From NCBI RefSeq assembly GCF_000159095.1, contig NZ_GG666297.1:284034-348033 (forward strand): a DNA stretch of 64,000 nt, in the 5' to 3' direction. Below are positions 25,648 through 35,900 of this stretch, one piece after another. A model generated the notes under the pieces. It did not search any database and was not told where the DNA came from. It was given only the letters and a program-made list of their open reading frames with translations. This DNA comes from Anaerococcus tetradius ATCC 35098 (GTDB taxonomy: Bacteria > Bacillota > Clostridia > Tissierellales > Peptoniphilaceae). A program made the position numbers and the translations under genes. Position 1 is the first letter of the stretch; each line of letters opens with the position of its first letter.

Positions 25648-27087
25648 ATGAATAAAACAAACAATCTAATTACAAAAATAGTTGGTGTTTTGGCAGCTGT
25701 TGTTAATCTTTTCTTTTTTTATTTCTTATTTAAATACAAAATCCTCCCTGGTAAGTATAGGATGGCTTTAGCCGTCATTATGGGTGTGATTATTTGTATT
25801 TTTTTGTATATAGGATTTTTTAAAAAGGAAAATTCACGAACAAGCAAGGTAATTGCTGTAGTCCTACTTCTATGCATAAGTTTTGGCGAGCTATCTTTTC
25901 TTTCTTATGCCAATAAGTCCATTAGAACTGTGGCAGAAATTAACAACAAGCCTGCCCAATCTACCAACGAGATGAGCTTTGTTGTGCTTAAAGATTCTCC
26001 TATCCAAACTCTAGCAGAGCTTTCTGATAAGGAAATAGCCACTGCCGATGGCATAGATAAGGAAAACACTGACAAGGCACTTGCCAAGTACAAGGAAGAA
26101 AATTCAAAAGAGCTAAGAGCGAAAGACTTTGATAATTATCAAAAATCAGCCACAGCCCTTTTGGATGGGTCTTGCGAGGTAATGCTTCTTAACGAATCAT
26201 TTAGACCTATACTAGATGAAACAATAGATGGATTTTCAGAAAAGACCAGGGTACTAAAATCGGTACTTGTAACAAGTGATAAGAAAAAAGAAGATGCCAA
26301 GGCTCAAGTTAAGGAAAATCAATCATTCAATGTATTCCTATCTGGAATTGACACTTCAGGAAGTCTTTCCAATGTATCAAGATCTGATGTAAATATGATT
26401 CTTAGCGTAAATCCTGTAAAAAAGAAGATTTTAATCACAACAATTCCAAGAGACACCTACCTATCCATTGGTGGAGAGGGAGATAAGTACGATAAACTAA
26501 CCCACGCAGGACTTTTTGGAGTCGATACTTCAATAAAAAGTGTAGAAAAACTTCTAGACGTAAAGATAGACTACTATGGCAAGGTCAACTTCACAACCTT
26601 GATACAATTAATCAATGTACTAGGTGGTATCACCGTTGACAATCCAGTAGCCTTCTCTGCAAGTGGAGAAGAATATTATTTCCCAAAAGGACAAGTGGAT
26701 ATGGATGGAGATATGGCACTTGCTTATTCAAGGGAAAGATACCATCTCCAAGAAGGAGACTTCGATAGGGGCAAGAACCACACAAGAGTCCTTACTGGCA
26801 TAATTAAAAAAATGCTAAGCCCAGAGATGCTCCTAAACTTCAATAAAATATCGGACATAGCTTTAGAATCTATTAATACCGATGTACCATATGAGAAGAT
26901 GATAGAGCTAGTCAATAAACAACTAGCAGATGGAGCTAACTGGCAAATAGAAAGCCAGGCTCTAAAAGGAAAAGGAAGCATGGATCTTAAATCTTATCTA
27001 ATGCCAGGTGCTGATCTATATATGATGGTACCAAGTAAAAATTCCATAGAAGACTTGCACACAAGGATTTTGGAAAATAATAGGTAA
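25648..27087 (+). CDS. LytR-CpsA-Psr family ligase
   Basis: The 479-residue protein has three N-terminal membrane segments (about 9-31, 38-58, 67-88), an extracellular linker domain and an LCP domain from ~225. LCP landmarks are NVFLSGIDTSG, RSDVNMILSVNP, ITTIPRDTYLSI, LDVKIDYYGKVNF and LAYSRERYHLQEGDFDRGKNH. LCP enzymes transfer lipid-linked glycopolymers such as capsule or teichoic acid onto peptidoglycan. Its place just before the capsule locus, between two repeat tracts, makes attachment of that polysaccharide the likely job. Confidence 0.92.
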   Translation: MNKTNNLITKIVGVLAAVVNLFFFYFLFKYKILPGKYRMALAVIMGVIICIFLYIGFFKKENSRTSKVIAVVLLLCISFGELSFLSYANKSIRTVAEINNKPAQSTNEMSFVVLKDSPIQTLAELSDKEIATADGIDKENTDKALAKYKEENSKELRAKDFDNYQKSATALLDGSCEVMLLNESFRPILDETIDGFSEKTRVLKSVLVTSDKKKEDAKAQVKENQSFNVFLSGIDTSGSLSNVSRSDVNMILSVNPVKKKILITTIPRDTYLSIGGEGDKYDKLTHAGLFGVDTSIKSVEKLLDVKIDYYGKVNFTTLIQLINVLGGITVDNPVAFSASGEEYYFPKGQVDMDGDMALAYSRERYHLQEGDFDRGKNHTRVLTGIIKKMLSPEMLLNFNKISDIALESINTDVPYEKMIELVNKQLADGANWQIESQALKGKGSMDLKSYLMPGADLYMMVPSKNSIEDLHTRILENNR

Positions 27088-27229
27088 ACATCAGTAATTT
27101 TGCCAAGATAGTCCTTTGACTAGTGTGAGAGCACAGGAAAGTTAAAGTAAGAAGTTAAAGTGTAGCTATGGAAATATATCAAGAAAAGAGCAGCCCCAAA
27201 TCGCAAGCAAAAAAGCTAAGCGAAAAGGG

Positions 27230-27700
27230 GTCTCCATGCTTTAAGCTCCTATCATCCCTAATGGCTCAGGCCACAATGAAAAGGCCTCTTGTGTCATTCC
27301 TAATGGTCTGGCCACAATAAACGAAAGTGAATTGATGGCAGACCTTAATCGAGGCTTTGCGAGGTGAAGGTCGTAAGACCTGAGCCCGCAAACTACCGTC
27401 GAACGAACGCAGTGAGGAGGAATCTAACTAGAAAGTCTCATATCCAAGAAACCATAAGACGTCAAAAAAAGAGATCCCTACGTCGCTCCACTCCTCTGGA
27501 TGACAGGGGGGGTGTGTCATTCCGACAGAGAAATCGCAGATTTCGACGAGGAATCTGACTAGTAAACCTAGGAGCCAAGCAAACATAAGACGTCAAGAAA
27601 GAGATTCTCACGTCAGAAGCGAAGCTTCATCCTCAGAATGACAAGGGGTCGCTTTGCTCACTGTGACAATTCCATTAAGGATGACAAGGTTTCATCAAAA
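27230..27700. repeat. Mosaic intergenic hairpin repeats, tract 2
   Basis: The ~103-bp unit at 27301-27402 (from TAATGGTCTGG to CTACCGTCGA) recurs as its reverse complement at 50515-50617. Further right are a hairpin unit with arms ATTCC/GGAAT and apical stem AAATC/GATTT (27518-27556), and GATTCT/AGAATGAC units. No gene is seen between 27088 and 27739. Confidence 0.8.
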
Positions 27701-27739
27701 TAAACATTAAGCATAAGAAAAAAGAAGAAGGAAAGTAAA

Positions 27740-29263
27740 ATGGGACAAACAACAATCATTCTTATGATTCTCACAATTCTATCAAAAACATTCGGATTTG
27801 TAAGAGAATCAGTAATGGCTGCTGTAATAGGAGCAGGAGACATAAAATCCATTTATGTCACAGCTACAACCATCCCAGACATCATGACCTACACTGTAAT
27901 AGTAGGCATAGTTGCAGCATACATTCCTGTATACACAAAGGTAAGTGCTGAAAAGGGCGAAGATGAGGCAGAAGCCTTCACTTCAAATCTCATCAACACC
28001 CTTATGGTCTACGGAGCAATACTATTTGTACTAATAATAATCTTTGCAGGCCCAATCTCAAAAATATTCTCACCCAAACTTACAGGCAACAGCCTAGACT
28101 TAGCTAGAAACTTTACAAGGATCATGGCCCTATCAATCTTTACCTTCCTCTACTCAGCAGCCATAAGAGGCTTTCTAAATGCCAAGGGTAACTTCATAGA
28201 TCCAGTCATACCAGGAATAGTCATAAATATATTTGTAATTGTGGCAACCCTTCTTACAGGAATTTTTAGAAACCCATACATCCTAATAATAGGAACCCTA
28301 CTAGGAAGCATAATCCAATTTGCAAGATTTCCCTTTGTCAGCAGGAAACTTGGATTTACCTACAAGAAAACAATAGATTTCAAAAATCCTTACATAAAAT
28401 ACATGCTCACAATTATGATTCCAATCATCATATCAAGCGCAGCAAACAAACTATCAATCCTAATAGATAAATCCATGGCATCAGCCTATCTTGGAATAGA
28501 CTCCGTCGCCAAGCTCTTTTATACAGAAAATATGCTAGACTTCATAGTAGAAGTCTTTACCATAAACATAGCGACAATCACCCTTCCCAAAATAGCTCAA
28601 CTTGCAAATACGGGGAAGATAGAAGAGATGAAAGAAAAAACCTCACAAAGTCTAGTACTAACCATGGCCCTAGTCTTACCAGCGACCTTCGGCATGATGG
28701 CCCTAGCAAGCCCAATTATTAGATTAATTTACGAAAGACACGCCTTTAGCCCAGCCGATACTAGGATTGTAGCTTCCCTATTAATATCCTATGCCCCTTA
28801 CATCATCTTCATATCAATACTAAAAATAGTATCCAACGCCTTTTACGCAACAGGAGACTCCAAATCCCCACTACTTATAATCCTCTTCCAACAAGCCATA
28901 AACGTGCTTTTAAACATGGTTTTGGTAGAAAGATTCGGCATAGACGGCATAGCCTATGCGACAAGCATTTCAACAGCACTCGGAAGTGCCATATTAATCG
29001 TTGTTTATCATAAGAAATTTGGTAAAGTAAATAGGATAAAGAATATTATTTATATGGGTAAAATTGTCCTCGCTTCATTAGTTATGGTAATGGCGACCAA
29101 TTTCACTTATAATTTACTTTCAGATTATACAGGTTTTGTAATAAGCTTACTTATCTCAATTATTTTTGCATCTTTTGTTTACATAGCAGCAGTTATACTG
29201 CTAAAAGTTGACGTCATAGATGAAATTATAGAAAAGTTTAAAAACAAGTTAGGAAGGAAATGA
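27740..29263 (+). CDS. MurJ/MviN-type lipid flippase
   Basis: The 507-residue membrane protein has about 14 hydrophobic segments and MurJ-like sequence (ILSKTFGFVRESVMAAVIG at the start, RLIYERHAFSPADTRIVA, FYATGDSKSPL). MurJ flips lipid II. A copy at the head of a capsule locus might instead serve the capsule or be the cell's only MurJ. A separate Wzx-type flippase is encoded at 41583, so this one probably does not carry the capsule repeat unit. It ends 3 bp before the next gene. Confidence 0.88.
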   Translation: MGQTTIILMILTILSKTFGFVRESVMAAVIGAGDIKSIYVTATTIPDIMTYTVIVGIVAAYIPVYTKVSAEKGEDEAEAFTSNLINTLMVYGAILFVLIIIFAGPISKIFSPKLTGNSLDLARNFTRIMALSIFTFLYSAAIRGFLNAKGNFIDPVIPGIVINIFVIVATLLTGIFRNPYILIIGTLLGSIIQFARFPFVSRKLGFTYKKTIDFKNPYIKYMLTIMIPIIISSAANKLSILIDKSMASAYLGIDSVAKLFYTENMLDFIVEVFTINIATITLPKIAQLANTGKIEEMKEKTSQSLVLTMALVLPATFGMMALASPIIRLIYERHAFSPADTRIVASLLISYAPYIIFISILKIVSNAFYATGDSKSPLLIILFQQAINVLLNMVLVERFGIDGIAYATSISTALGSAILIVVYHKKFGKVNRIKNIIYMGKIVLASLVMVMATNFTYNLLSDYTGFVISLLISIIFASFVYIAAVILLKVDVIDEIIEKFKNKLGRK

Positions 29264-29266
29264 TAT

Positions 29267-31228
29267 ATGGATATATCTAAATTATTAGATAAGAAAAAAA
29301 TGACATTAATATTTTTTGATGTTTTAATATTGAATTTGGCATATTTTTTAGCCCTTTATTTTAGATTTGATACTAATTTTTCTAGAATACCTTATGATTA
29401 TCTGTCAGCTTTTACTATATATACCAAAATTAACACCTTGATAACGATTGTTATTTATACAAGATATAAGATGTACAACATGATACTTGAGTATGCTTCC
29501 TATACAGAACTTATCAATATTACATTGGCATGCATTCTTTCTTTGGCAAGCCACGTCATTTTTATGACATTTTTTGTAAAGAAGATGCCACTTTCTTACT
29601 TTTTATTCGGATTTATGATTCAATATGTTCTAACAGTAGCATCTAGATTTGCAAAAAAGATGCTTATTCATTGGAATTACAAGGAAGATAATGGCAAGAA
29701 AAACTACAAGAAAGCTTTAATTATTGGAGCGGGTTCAGCTGGCCAGACTCTAAAGAGAGATATAAATAACTCAAACTGCGGTGGCAAAACCAATATCCAA
29801 GTTGTTGGATTTATTGATGACGATCCTAGGAAAATTAACCAATACATAGATGGAGTAAAAGTCCTTGGAGATAGATATGCAATCAAAGATATTGTAGCCA
29901 GGGAATTGATTGACACGATTCTTGTTGCTATTCCATCAGTGGATGAACAAGAAAAGAAAAAAGTTTTGAAGCTTTGCAATCAAACAAATTGTGAAGTTAA
30001 GGTTCTTCCTGGTATATATCAAATGGTTTCAGGTAAGATTACCATGTCCACTCTAAAGGATGTCCAAATAGAAGACCTCCTAGGACGTGACCCTGTAAAG
30101 ATTTTTTCAAATGAAACCTTCGACTATCTAAATGACAAGGTAGTACTTGTCACAGGAGGGGGAGGTTCTATAGGATCTGAACTTTGTAGACAAATCTCCC
30201 AATATGGTCCCAAACTACTAATTATTTTTGACATATACGAAAACAATGCCTATGAAATAGAACAAGAACTTAAGAGAAATAATAAAGACTTAAACTTTAT
30301 AACCCTGATAGGATCGGTTAGAGACTTTAAAAGAGTAGAAAAAGTTTTTAAAACTTACAAGCCTGATATAGTTTTCCACGCAGCAGCTCATAAGCACGTT
30401 CCCCTAATGGAAGTAAGTCCAGTTGAGGCTATTAAAAACAATGTAAGAGGAACGTATAATGTAGCCCTTCTTTCACTTATCAATGATGCCAAGAGATTTG
30501 TTCTAATATCAACGGATAAGGCAGTAAATCCTACTTCTATAATGGGAGCAACTAAAAGAGTTTGCGAGAAGATTATTCAAGGAATAAATGACATTAGAGC
30601 AAGTAAGGAATATAATAAACTTGCAAGGGTAATCATCCAAGATGGGGATAGAAATATAACTATCAATCCAGAAGATTTATTAGAAGGAAAAAACCCTAGA
30701 ACAGAATTTGTAGCAGTTCGTTTTGGAAATGTATTAGGATCAAACGGTTCAGTAATCCCATTATTTAAAGAACAAATTGCAGCAGGAGGACCTGTAACAG
30801 TAACCCACCCAGAAATCATTCGATATTTTATGACAATCAAAGAAGCTGTAAAGCTAGTCCTTCAAGCAGGTTCAATGGCTCATGGAGGAGAGATTTTTGT
30901 CCTCGATATGGGAGAACCAGTAAAGATAGACGACCTTGCAAGACAACTTATAAGGCTATCAGGCTATCAACCAGATATAGATATGCCTATAGTTTATACA
31001 GGACTAAGACCTGGCGAAAAGCTCTATGAAGAAAGATTGATGGATGAAGAAGCGCTCACAGATACCCACATTAATGGAATATCAGTAGGTCGACCACTTG
31101 ACTTCTCTAGAGAAGAATTTTTCGGTAAGCTTGATAAAGTAATTAACCAAGAAAATATTGATGAATTGGACATTGTTGCTACAATAAACGAATTGATTAA
31201 TACATTTATAGGAAAGGAAGAAATATAA
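29267..31228 (+). CDS. Membrane nucleotide-sugar 4,6-dehydratase (CapD/PglF/EpsC-like)
   Basis: This 653-residue protein has four N-terminal membrane segments, a CoA-binding-like Rossmann domain (IIGAGSAGQTLKRDI), then a short-chain dehydrogenase domain with VTGGGGSIGSELCRQI and the NPTSIMGATKR catalytic segment (Met replaces Tyr, as in this family). It would turn UDP-GlcNAc into the 4-keto-6-deoxy sugar for the aminotransferase encoded next. An insert of roughly 30 residues (around IIQDGDRNITINPEDLLEG) lies between the catalytic helix and FVAVRFGNVLGS, a place where relatives are shorter. Confidence 0.9.
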   Translation: MDISKLLDKKKMTLIFFDVLILNLAYFLALYFRFDTNFSRIPYDYLSAFTIYTKINTLITIVIYTRYKMYNMILEYASYTELINITLACILSLASHVIFMTFFVKKMPLSYFLFGFMIQYVLTVASRFAKKMLIHWNYKEDNGKKNYKKALIIGAGSAGQTLKRDINNSNCGGKTNIQVVGFIDDDPRKINQYIDGVKVLGDRYAIKDIVARELIDTILVAIPSVDEQEKKKVLKLCNQTNCEVKVLPGIYQMVSGKITMSTLKDVQIEDLLGRDPVKIFSNETFDYLNDKVVLVTGGGGSIGSELCRQISQYGPKLLIIFDIYENNAYEIEQELKRNNKDLNFITLIGSVRDFKRVEKVFKTYKPDIVFHAAAHKHVPLMEVSPVEAIKNNVRGTYNVALLSLINDAKRFVLISTDKAVNPTSIMGATKRVCEKIIQGINDIRASKEYNKLARVIIQDGDRNITINPEDLLEGKNPRTEFVAVRFGNVLGSNGSVIPLFKEQIAAGGPVTVTHPEIIRYFMTIKEAVKLVLQAGSMAHGGEIFVLDMGEPVKIDDLARQLIRLSGYQPDIDMPIVYTGLRPGEKLYEERLMDEEALTDTHINGISVGRPLDFSREEFFGKLDKVINQENIDELDIVATINELINTFIGKEEI

Positions 31229-31235
31229 AAGCTAA

Positions 31236-32507
31236 ATGTTTGATAAAAGTAAAAATATAAAAAAATTAGATAAAAAAGTTTGGCTATCTTCACCAACTAT
31301 GCACGGCGAAGAACTAAAATATATGACAGAAGCCTATGAAACAAATTGGATGAGTACGGTTGGAGAAAATATAAATAAGGTGGAAGAAGAAGTTGCTAAT
31401 AAAACAGGATGTAAATATGCAGTAGGTCTTGCAAGTGGAACATCAACTCTTCACCTTGCAGTAAAACTTGCAGGAGTTAAAAGAGGAGAGAGAGTATTTT
31501 GCTCATCAATGACCTTCTCAGCAAGTGCAAATCCAATATGCTATGAAGGAGCAATCCCTGTATTTATTGACTCTGAATATGATACATGGAATATGGATCC
31601 AAAAGCATTGGAGAAGGCTTTCGAGATTTACCCTGACACAAAATATGTTATGCTAGTTCACCTTTATGGTACTCCTGCAAAGATAGATGAAATAGTTGAA
31701 ATTTGTAAGAAAAATAAAGCCACATTGATAGAAGATGCAGCAGAGTCTTTTGGAGCTACATATAAAGGAAGACAAACAGGAACCTTTGGAGCCTATAATG
31801 CTATTTCCTTCAATGGAAACAAAATAATAACAGGTTCATCTGGAGGAATGCTTCTTACAAATTCTAAAAAAGCAGCGGAAAAAGCAAGAAAATGGTCTAC
31901 CCAATCTAGAGAAAATGCTCCATGGTATCAACATGAAGAAGTAGGCTACAACTACAGAATGAGCAATGTTATAGCAGGAGTAGTAAGAGGGCAACTTCCT
32001 CATTTGGAAGAACATATAGCACAAAAGAAAGCTATATATTATAGGTACAAAGAAGGACTAAAAAATCTACCTGTATCTATGAATCCATTTGACAAAGAAA
32101 ATTCAGAGCCCAACTACTGGCTATCATGTATGATAATAGACAAAGATGCCATGAGCAAGGAAGTAAGAGGAGACTTGGACTACCTATACAAGCCAGAAAA
32201 GGGCAAATCATCACCTCATGAAATCCTAGATGCCATAGCAAGCATAAACTCAGAAGGAAGACCTATATGGAAGCCAATGCACAAACAGCCTATATTTAGA
32301 AATCATGACTTTATAAATAGATACGGTCTTGCTAATGCTATGACCAATGCTTATATAGCAGGTGGAATTGTTGATGATAGGGATAACTTACCAGAAGATA
32401 TATGTTCAGATATATTCAAAAGAGGACTTTGTCTTCCAAGTGATAACAAGATGACTAAAGAAGAGCAAGATAGGATAATTGAAGTTATTAGGGCTTGTTT
32501 TGAGTAG
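31236..32507 (+). CDS. DegT/DnrJ/EryC1/StrS-family sugar aminotransferase
   Basis: The 423-residue PLP enzyme shows VGLASGTSTLHLAVKLAG, the DAAESFGATYKG segment and the lysine-bearing SFNGNKIITGSSGGM. It should aminate the 4-keto sugar made by the preceding dehydratase, giving a UDP-4-amino-4,6-dideoxy sugar, as in the PglF-PglE pair. An insert of ~25 residues around KEVRGDLDYLYKPEKGKSS is also seen in bacillosamine-type enzymes of Gram-positives. Spacing is 7 bp from the upstream gene. Confidence 0.9.
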   Translation: MFDKSKNIKKLDKKVWLSSPTMHGEELKYMTEAYETNWMSTVGENINKVEEEVANKTGCKYAVGLASGTSTLHLAVKLAGVKRGERVFCSSMTFSASANPICYEGAIPVFIDSEYDTWNMDPKALEKAFEIYPDTKYVMLVHLYGTPAKIDEIVEICKKNKATLIEDAAESFGATYKGRQTGTFGAYNAISFNGNKIITGSSGGMLLTNSKKAAEKARKWSTQSRENAPWYQHEEVGYNYRMSNVIAGVVRGQLPHLEEHIAQKKAIYYRYKEGLKNLPVSMNPFDKENSEPNYWLSCMIIDKDAMSKEVRGDLDYLYKPEKGKSSPHEILDAIASINSEGRPIWKPMHKQPIFRNHDFINRYGLANAMTNAYIAGGIVDDRDNLPEDICSDIFKRGLCLPSDNKMTKEEQDRIIEVIRACFE

Positions 32508-32516
32508 GAGGAACAG

Positions 32517-33146
32517 TTGAATAGTAAAAAGAAAACTTTTTATCAAAGATATATAAAAAGATTATTAGATATAGTTCTTTCACTATTTGCTATAATTATT
32601 TTATCACCGCTTTTATTAACACTTTATTTATTAGTAAGATTTAAATTAGGTTCTCCTGCAATATTTACCCAGGAAAGACCAGGAAAAGATGAAAAAATAT
32701 TTAAACTATATAAATTCAGATCTATGACAAATCAAAAAGACAGCTATGGAAATCTACTTCCTGACGAGCAAAGACTCACAAGTTTTGGAAGAAAACTTAG
32801 GTCAACTTCACTTGACGAATTACCAGAATTATTTAACATACTAAAGGGTGATATGTCTATAGTCGGACCAAGACCACTGCTAGTTGATTATTTGGATTTA
32901 TATAATGAAAAACAAAAACATAGACATGACGTAAGACCCGGGTTGACTGGACTAGCTCAAGTAAATGGTCGAAATACTTTAAGTTGGGAAGATAGGTTTG
33001 AAAAGGATATAAGATATATTGATATTATATCATTTATAGTTGATTTAAAAATAATTGTTGATACGTTTAAAATAGTTTTAAGAAGAGATGGAATAAACTC
33101 TGAATCCTGTGTAACGATGGAGGATTTTTATGGTAGTAAATCTTGA
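32517..33146 (+). CDS. Initiating sugar phosphotransferase (PglC/WcaJ-like)
   Basis: This 209-residue enzyme has one N-terminal membrane helix (about 15-38), then KLYKFRSMTNQ, RSTSLDELPELFNILKGDMSIVGPRP and RPGLTGLAQVNGRN. It moves a sugar phosphate from a UDP-sugar to undecaprenyl phosphate, the first step of repeat-unit assembly. Its position after the dehydratase and aminotransferase suggests the UDP-amino-sugar is the first residue. The start is TTG at 32517, supported by AGGAGGAACAG. It overlaps the next gene by 17 bp. Confidence 0.93.
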   Translation: MNSKKKTFYQRYIKRLLDIVLSLFAIIILSPLLLTLYLLVRFKLGSPAIFTQERPGKDEKIFKLYKFRSMTNQKDSYGNLLPDEQRLTSFGRKLRSTSLDELPELFNILKGDMSIVGPRPLLVDYLDLYNEKQKHRHDVRPGLTGLAQVNGRNTLSWEDRFEKDIRYIDIISFIVDLKIIVDTFKIVLRRDGINSESCVTMEDFYGSKS

Positions 33147-34308
33147 TGGATTAACAACTCCATATTTTATAATATATCAAGATAAATTAGATAAAAATAT
33201 AGAAGATTATAAGACTGCTTTGATAAATGAATGGCCTAATTCACAATTATCATTTTCTGTCAAAACTAATTCTTTACCTTGGTTACTTGAATATATAAGA
33301 GATAAAGGTATTTTTGCAGAAGTAGTTTCTAAAGAAGAGTATTTATTAGCTAAAAGATGTGGTTATAAAGATAATGAAATTATTTTTAATGGTCCAATCA
33401 AAAATAAAGATATTTTTTTAGATTCCTTAACAATGGGGGCTACTGTAAATATAGATTCAAAAGAGGAATTGAATTTCTTATTTGGATTAAATGAACAAAG
33501 TAGAAATAATATTGGAATAAGAATAAATCCTAATCCGGATATATTTGAAGAGAAAGATATAGCTTATAAAAATGATGGATTTAGGTTTGGGTTTTCTGAA
33601 GAGACAGGAGAATTAAATCGTGCTATTAGCATTGTCAGAGGTGCAAGTGATTCTGTAGGATTACATATTCACTGTAATAGCATAACCAGAAGCAAAGAAG
33701 TATATATTGCATTAGCAAATTATGCTAAAAAAATAATAAAAAAATATGATTTGAAAGTATCATACATAGATATAGGAGGGGGCTTTTTTGGTGGAATCCC
33801 TGGAAAAACAACTGCGAGAGAGTACATTTCAGTAATTAAAAATGTATTATCAAAGGTTGTTGATATAAATGTTACTAAGTTAATCATAGAGCCTGGTTCA
33901 GCTATAATAGGTTCATGTGTTGATTTAGTTACAAAAGTAATTGATGTAAAAGAAACATGTCGATCAAGAATTGTAACTACAGACGGAAGTAGAATACATA
34001 TTGATCCATTATGGGCAAAAAAAAGTTATGTGTATACATTAGAAAACAAGAGTGATTCTAATATAACTAAACAAATCATCTGTGGTTACACATGTATGGA
34101 TCATGATAGATTAATGACAATATATAATGATAAAAAATTAGAATGTGGTGATAAAATAATATACCATAGAGTAGGAGCTTATTCAGTGACATTTGGTGGA
34201 ATGTTTATAAGTTACTATCCAGATGTTTACATCAAAAAATCAGAAAATATAGAAAAGGTTCGTGGAAAAATATCGGTAGACGATTTTTATAATATACATT
34301 CGTTGTAG
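33130..34308 (+). CDS. PLP-dependent decarboxylase of the LysA/ornithine decarboxylase-2 family
   Basis: The 392-residue protein has the alanine-racemase-like barrel: FSVKTNSLPWLL with the PLP lysine, GLHIHCNS, YIDIGGGFFGG, EPGSAIIG, and CGYTCMDHDRL with the catalytic Cys near the dimer site. Family members decarboxylate diaminopimelate, ornithine, arginine or citrulline-like substrates. Here it sits inside the AT-rich capsule core beside an ATP-grasp gene, so it more likely makes or modifies an amino-acid-like decoration than lysine. The substrate is unknown. Confidence 0.85.
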   Translation: MVVNLDGLTTPYFIIYQDKLDKNIEDYKTALINEWPNSQLSFSVKTNSLPWLLEYIRDKGIFAEVVSKEEYLLAKRCGYKDNEIIFNGPIKNKDIFLDSLTMGATVNIDSKEELNFLFGLNEQSRNNIGIRINPNPDIFEEKDIAYKNDGFRFGFSEETGELNRAISIVRGASDSVGLHIHCNSITRSKEVYIALANYAKKIIKKYDLKVSYIDIGGGFFGGIPGKTTAREYISVIKNVLSKVVDINVTKLIIEPGSAIIGSCVDLVTKVIDVKETCRSRIVTTDGSRIHIDPLWAKKSYVYTLENKSDSNITKQIICGYTCMDHDRLMTIYNDKKLECGDKIIYHRVGAYSVTFGGMFISYYPDVYIKKSENIEKVRGKISVDDFYNIHSL

Positions 34309-34506
34309 TAGATGTGACAAAACTCAAAGATTTTAATAAGATAAAAAGCAATGATTGTTTTAATAAAATTATATAATGTAATTAATAACGGAAAAAAATT
34401 AATTAGTGAGTTATAAGCTAATTAAAGTTCATGGATAATTATAAGAATAATTTCAATATATTATTTACTGACAATCTAAAGTAATGAATACTAAGGGGTT
34501 TAAAAA

Positions 34507-35478
34507 ATGAATATTTTATTTTGTAGTGTTGGAAGAAGATGTGAGTTATTAAAGAATTTTAAGCAATCATTAGGTAATAAATCAAAAATAGTTGCTACAG
34601 ACATGTCAAAAACTGCTCCCGCTATATATTTTGCTGACAAATATTATATAGTTCCTCCAATTGCAGAAGAAGGTTATATTGACAAAATTTTAAAAATCTG
34701 TCAAGCTGAAAAAATAGATGTAATTACCACCTTGATAGATCCAGAAATTAAGTTGCTATCAGAAAATAGAGATAGGTTTAATGATATAGGAGTGCTTGTA
34801 TTAGCACCAGATTTAAACACTGCCAATATATTTTTTGATAAATATAGAACTTATTTAGAGCTTAAAAAGTTGGGGATAAATACAGTTCTAACTTATGATA
34901 GCATAGACAACTTCAAAATAGGTTTCAAAAATAAAGAAATAAAATTTCCAGTCTTTGTAAAGCCAAGACAGGGAAGTGGTTCAGTAGGAGCGAGAAAAAT
35001 CACCAATTTTAAAGATTTAGAAGAAGCTCTTAAAGAGGATCAAAGTCTAATAGTTCAAGAGTTTATGGGTGATTTTGAAGATATAGATTGTGATGCTTAC
35101 TTTGATATAATCTCTAAAAAATTAGTATCAATATTTTCTAAGAAAAAACTAGAAACAAAAATAGGCGGAGCAAGCAAGACTATATCTTTCAAAGACGAAA
35201 ATTTATATGCATTTCTTGAGAATGCACTCAGTAATTTTACATTCAATGGACCAATTGATGTTGATTTATGGTATAAAGATGGTGAATATTATTTATCAGA
35301 AATAAATCCGAGATTTGGTGGTGCATATCTGCATGCTTATGGAGCAGGAGTAGATTTTATAAAAATGATTGAAAATAATGTAAAGAAAATCGAAAATAAT
35401 AAAAGTGATTTAGTATATGAAGAAGATATAGTTATGATGATGTATGATAGCGTAGTAATTAAGAAAATATCCTTATAG
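34507..35478 (+). CDS. ATP-grasp enzyme (carbamoyl-phosphate synthase-like)
   Basis: This 323-residue protein has an N-terminal Rossmann-like part (MNILFCSVGRRCELLK) and an ATP-grasp fold with FPVFVKPRQGSGSVGARK, IVQEFMGD and the metal-binding YLSEINPRFGGAY. Such enzymes form amide or similar bonds through acyl phosphates. The pairing with a PLP decarboxylase points to attachment of an amine or amino acid to the polysaccharide or its precursor, which is inference. The 198-bp gap upstream holds nothing I recognise. Confidence 0.85.
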   Translation: MNILFCSVGRRCELLKNFKQSLGNKSKIVATDMSKTAPAIYFADKYYIVPPIAEEGYIDKILKICQAEKIDVITTLIDPEIKLLSENRDRFNDIGVLVLAPDLNTANIFFDKYRTYLELKKLGINTVLTYDSIDNFKIGFKNKEIKFPVFVKPRQGSGSVGARKITNFKDLEEALKEDQSLIVQEFMGDFEDIDCDAYFDIISKKLVSIFSKKKLETKIGGASKTISFKDENLYAFLENALSNFTFNGPIDVDLWYKDGEYYLSEINPRFGGAYLHAYGAGVDFIKMIENNVKKIENNKSDLVYEEDIVMMMYDSVVIKKISL

Positions 35479-35500
35479 ATTTTAAATAGGTAATAAAACG

Positions 35501-35900
35501 AAGATTTTAATGATGGATGATGATTCAAAGGACTGCTACTAATTAGGGAAGAGTTGATAAAGGAATGGTTATTTCCAAATGTTTTTATTGATAGTAATCC
35601 AATAAATAGCAAAAGAATAAAGTGATAATTATTGCCCAGATACTAAAGAGAAAAATAAATCTGAAGATATAGGATGCAAAGTAATAATATTATGTTTCAA
35701 AAGAAATGGGAAAACCATATTAATGATTTGCTTTTGAGTTTTCTATATTTAAAAATTATTAAAAACATGATCATATTCTTATTTTGATTTATACAATTAA
35801 ACCTAATATATTGTAGATAGCAGCATAAATTTGCAAAAAGCCGTATATTACAAATATAACTGGATTAGGTACCTGTATTTATAATGAAAACTTTCATCAA
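35501..35900 (+). pseudogene. Degenerate group 1 glycosyltransferase (CapM-like)
   Basis: No intact frame exists, but the three forward frames together give the hallmarks of CapM-type glycosyltransferases in order. These are REELIKE near 35548, IGCKV near 35667, INDLLLSFLYLKIIK near 35716, YTIKPNIYC near 35793 and PYITNITGLGT near 35843. At least four frame changes and several stops separate them. The C-terminal half is not recognisable: 35901-36213 is AT-rich with only a short FNFEEELRRII-like scrap near 36010. The relic suggests a lost sugar of the repeat unit. Confidence 0.75.
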
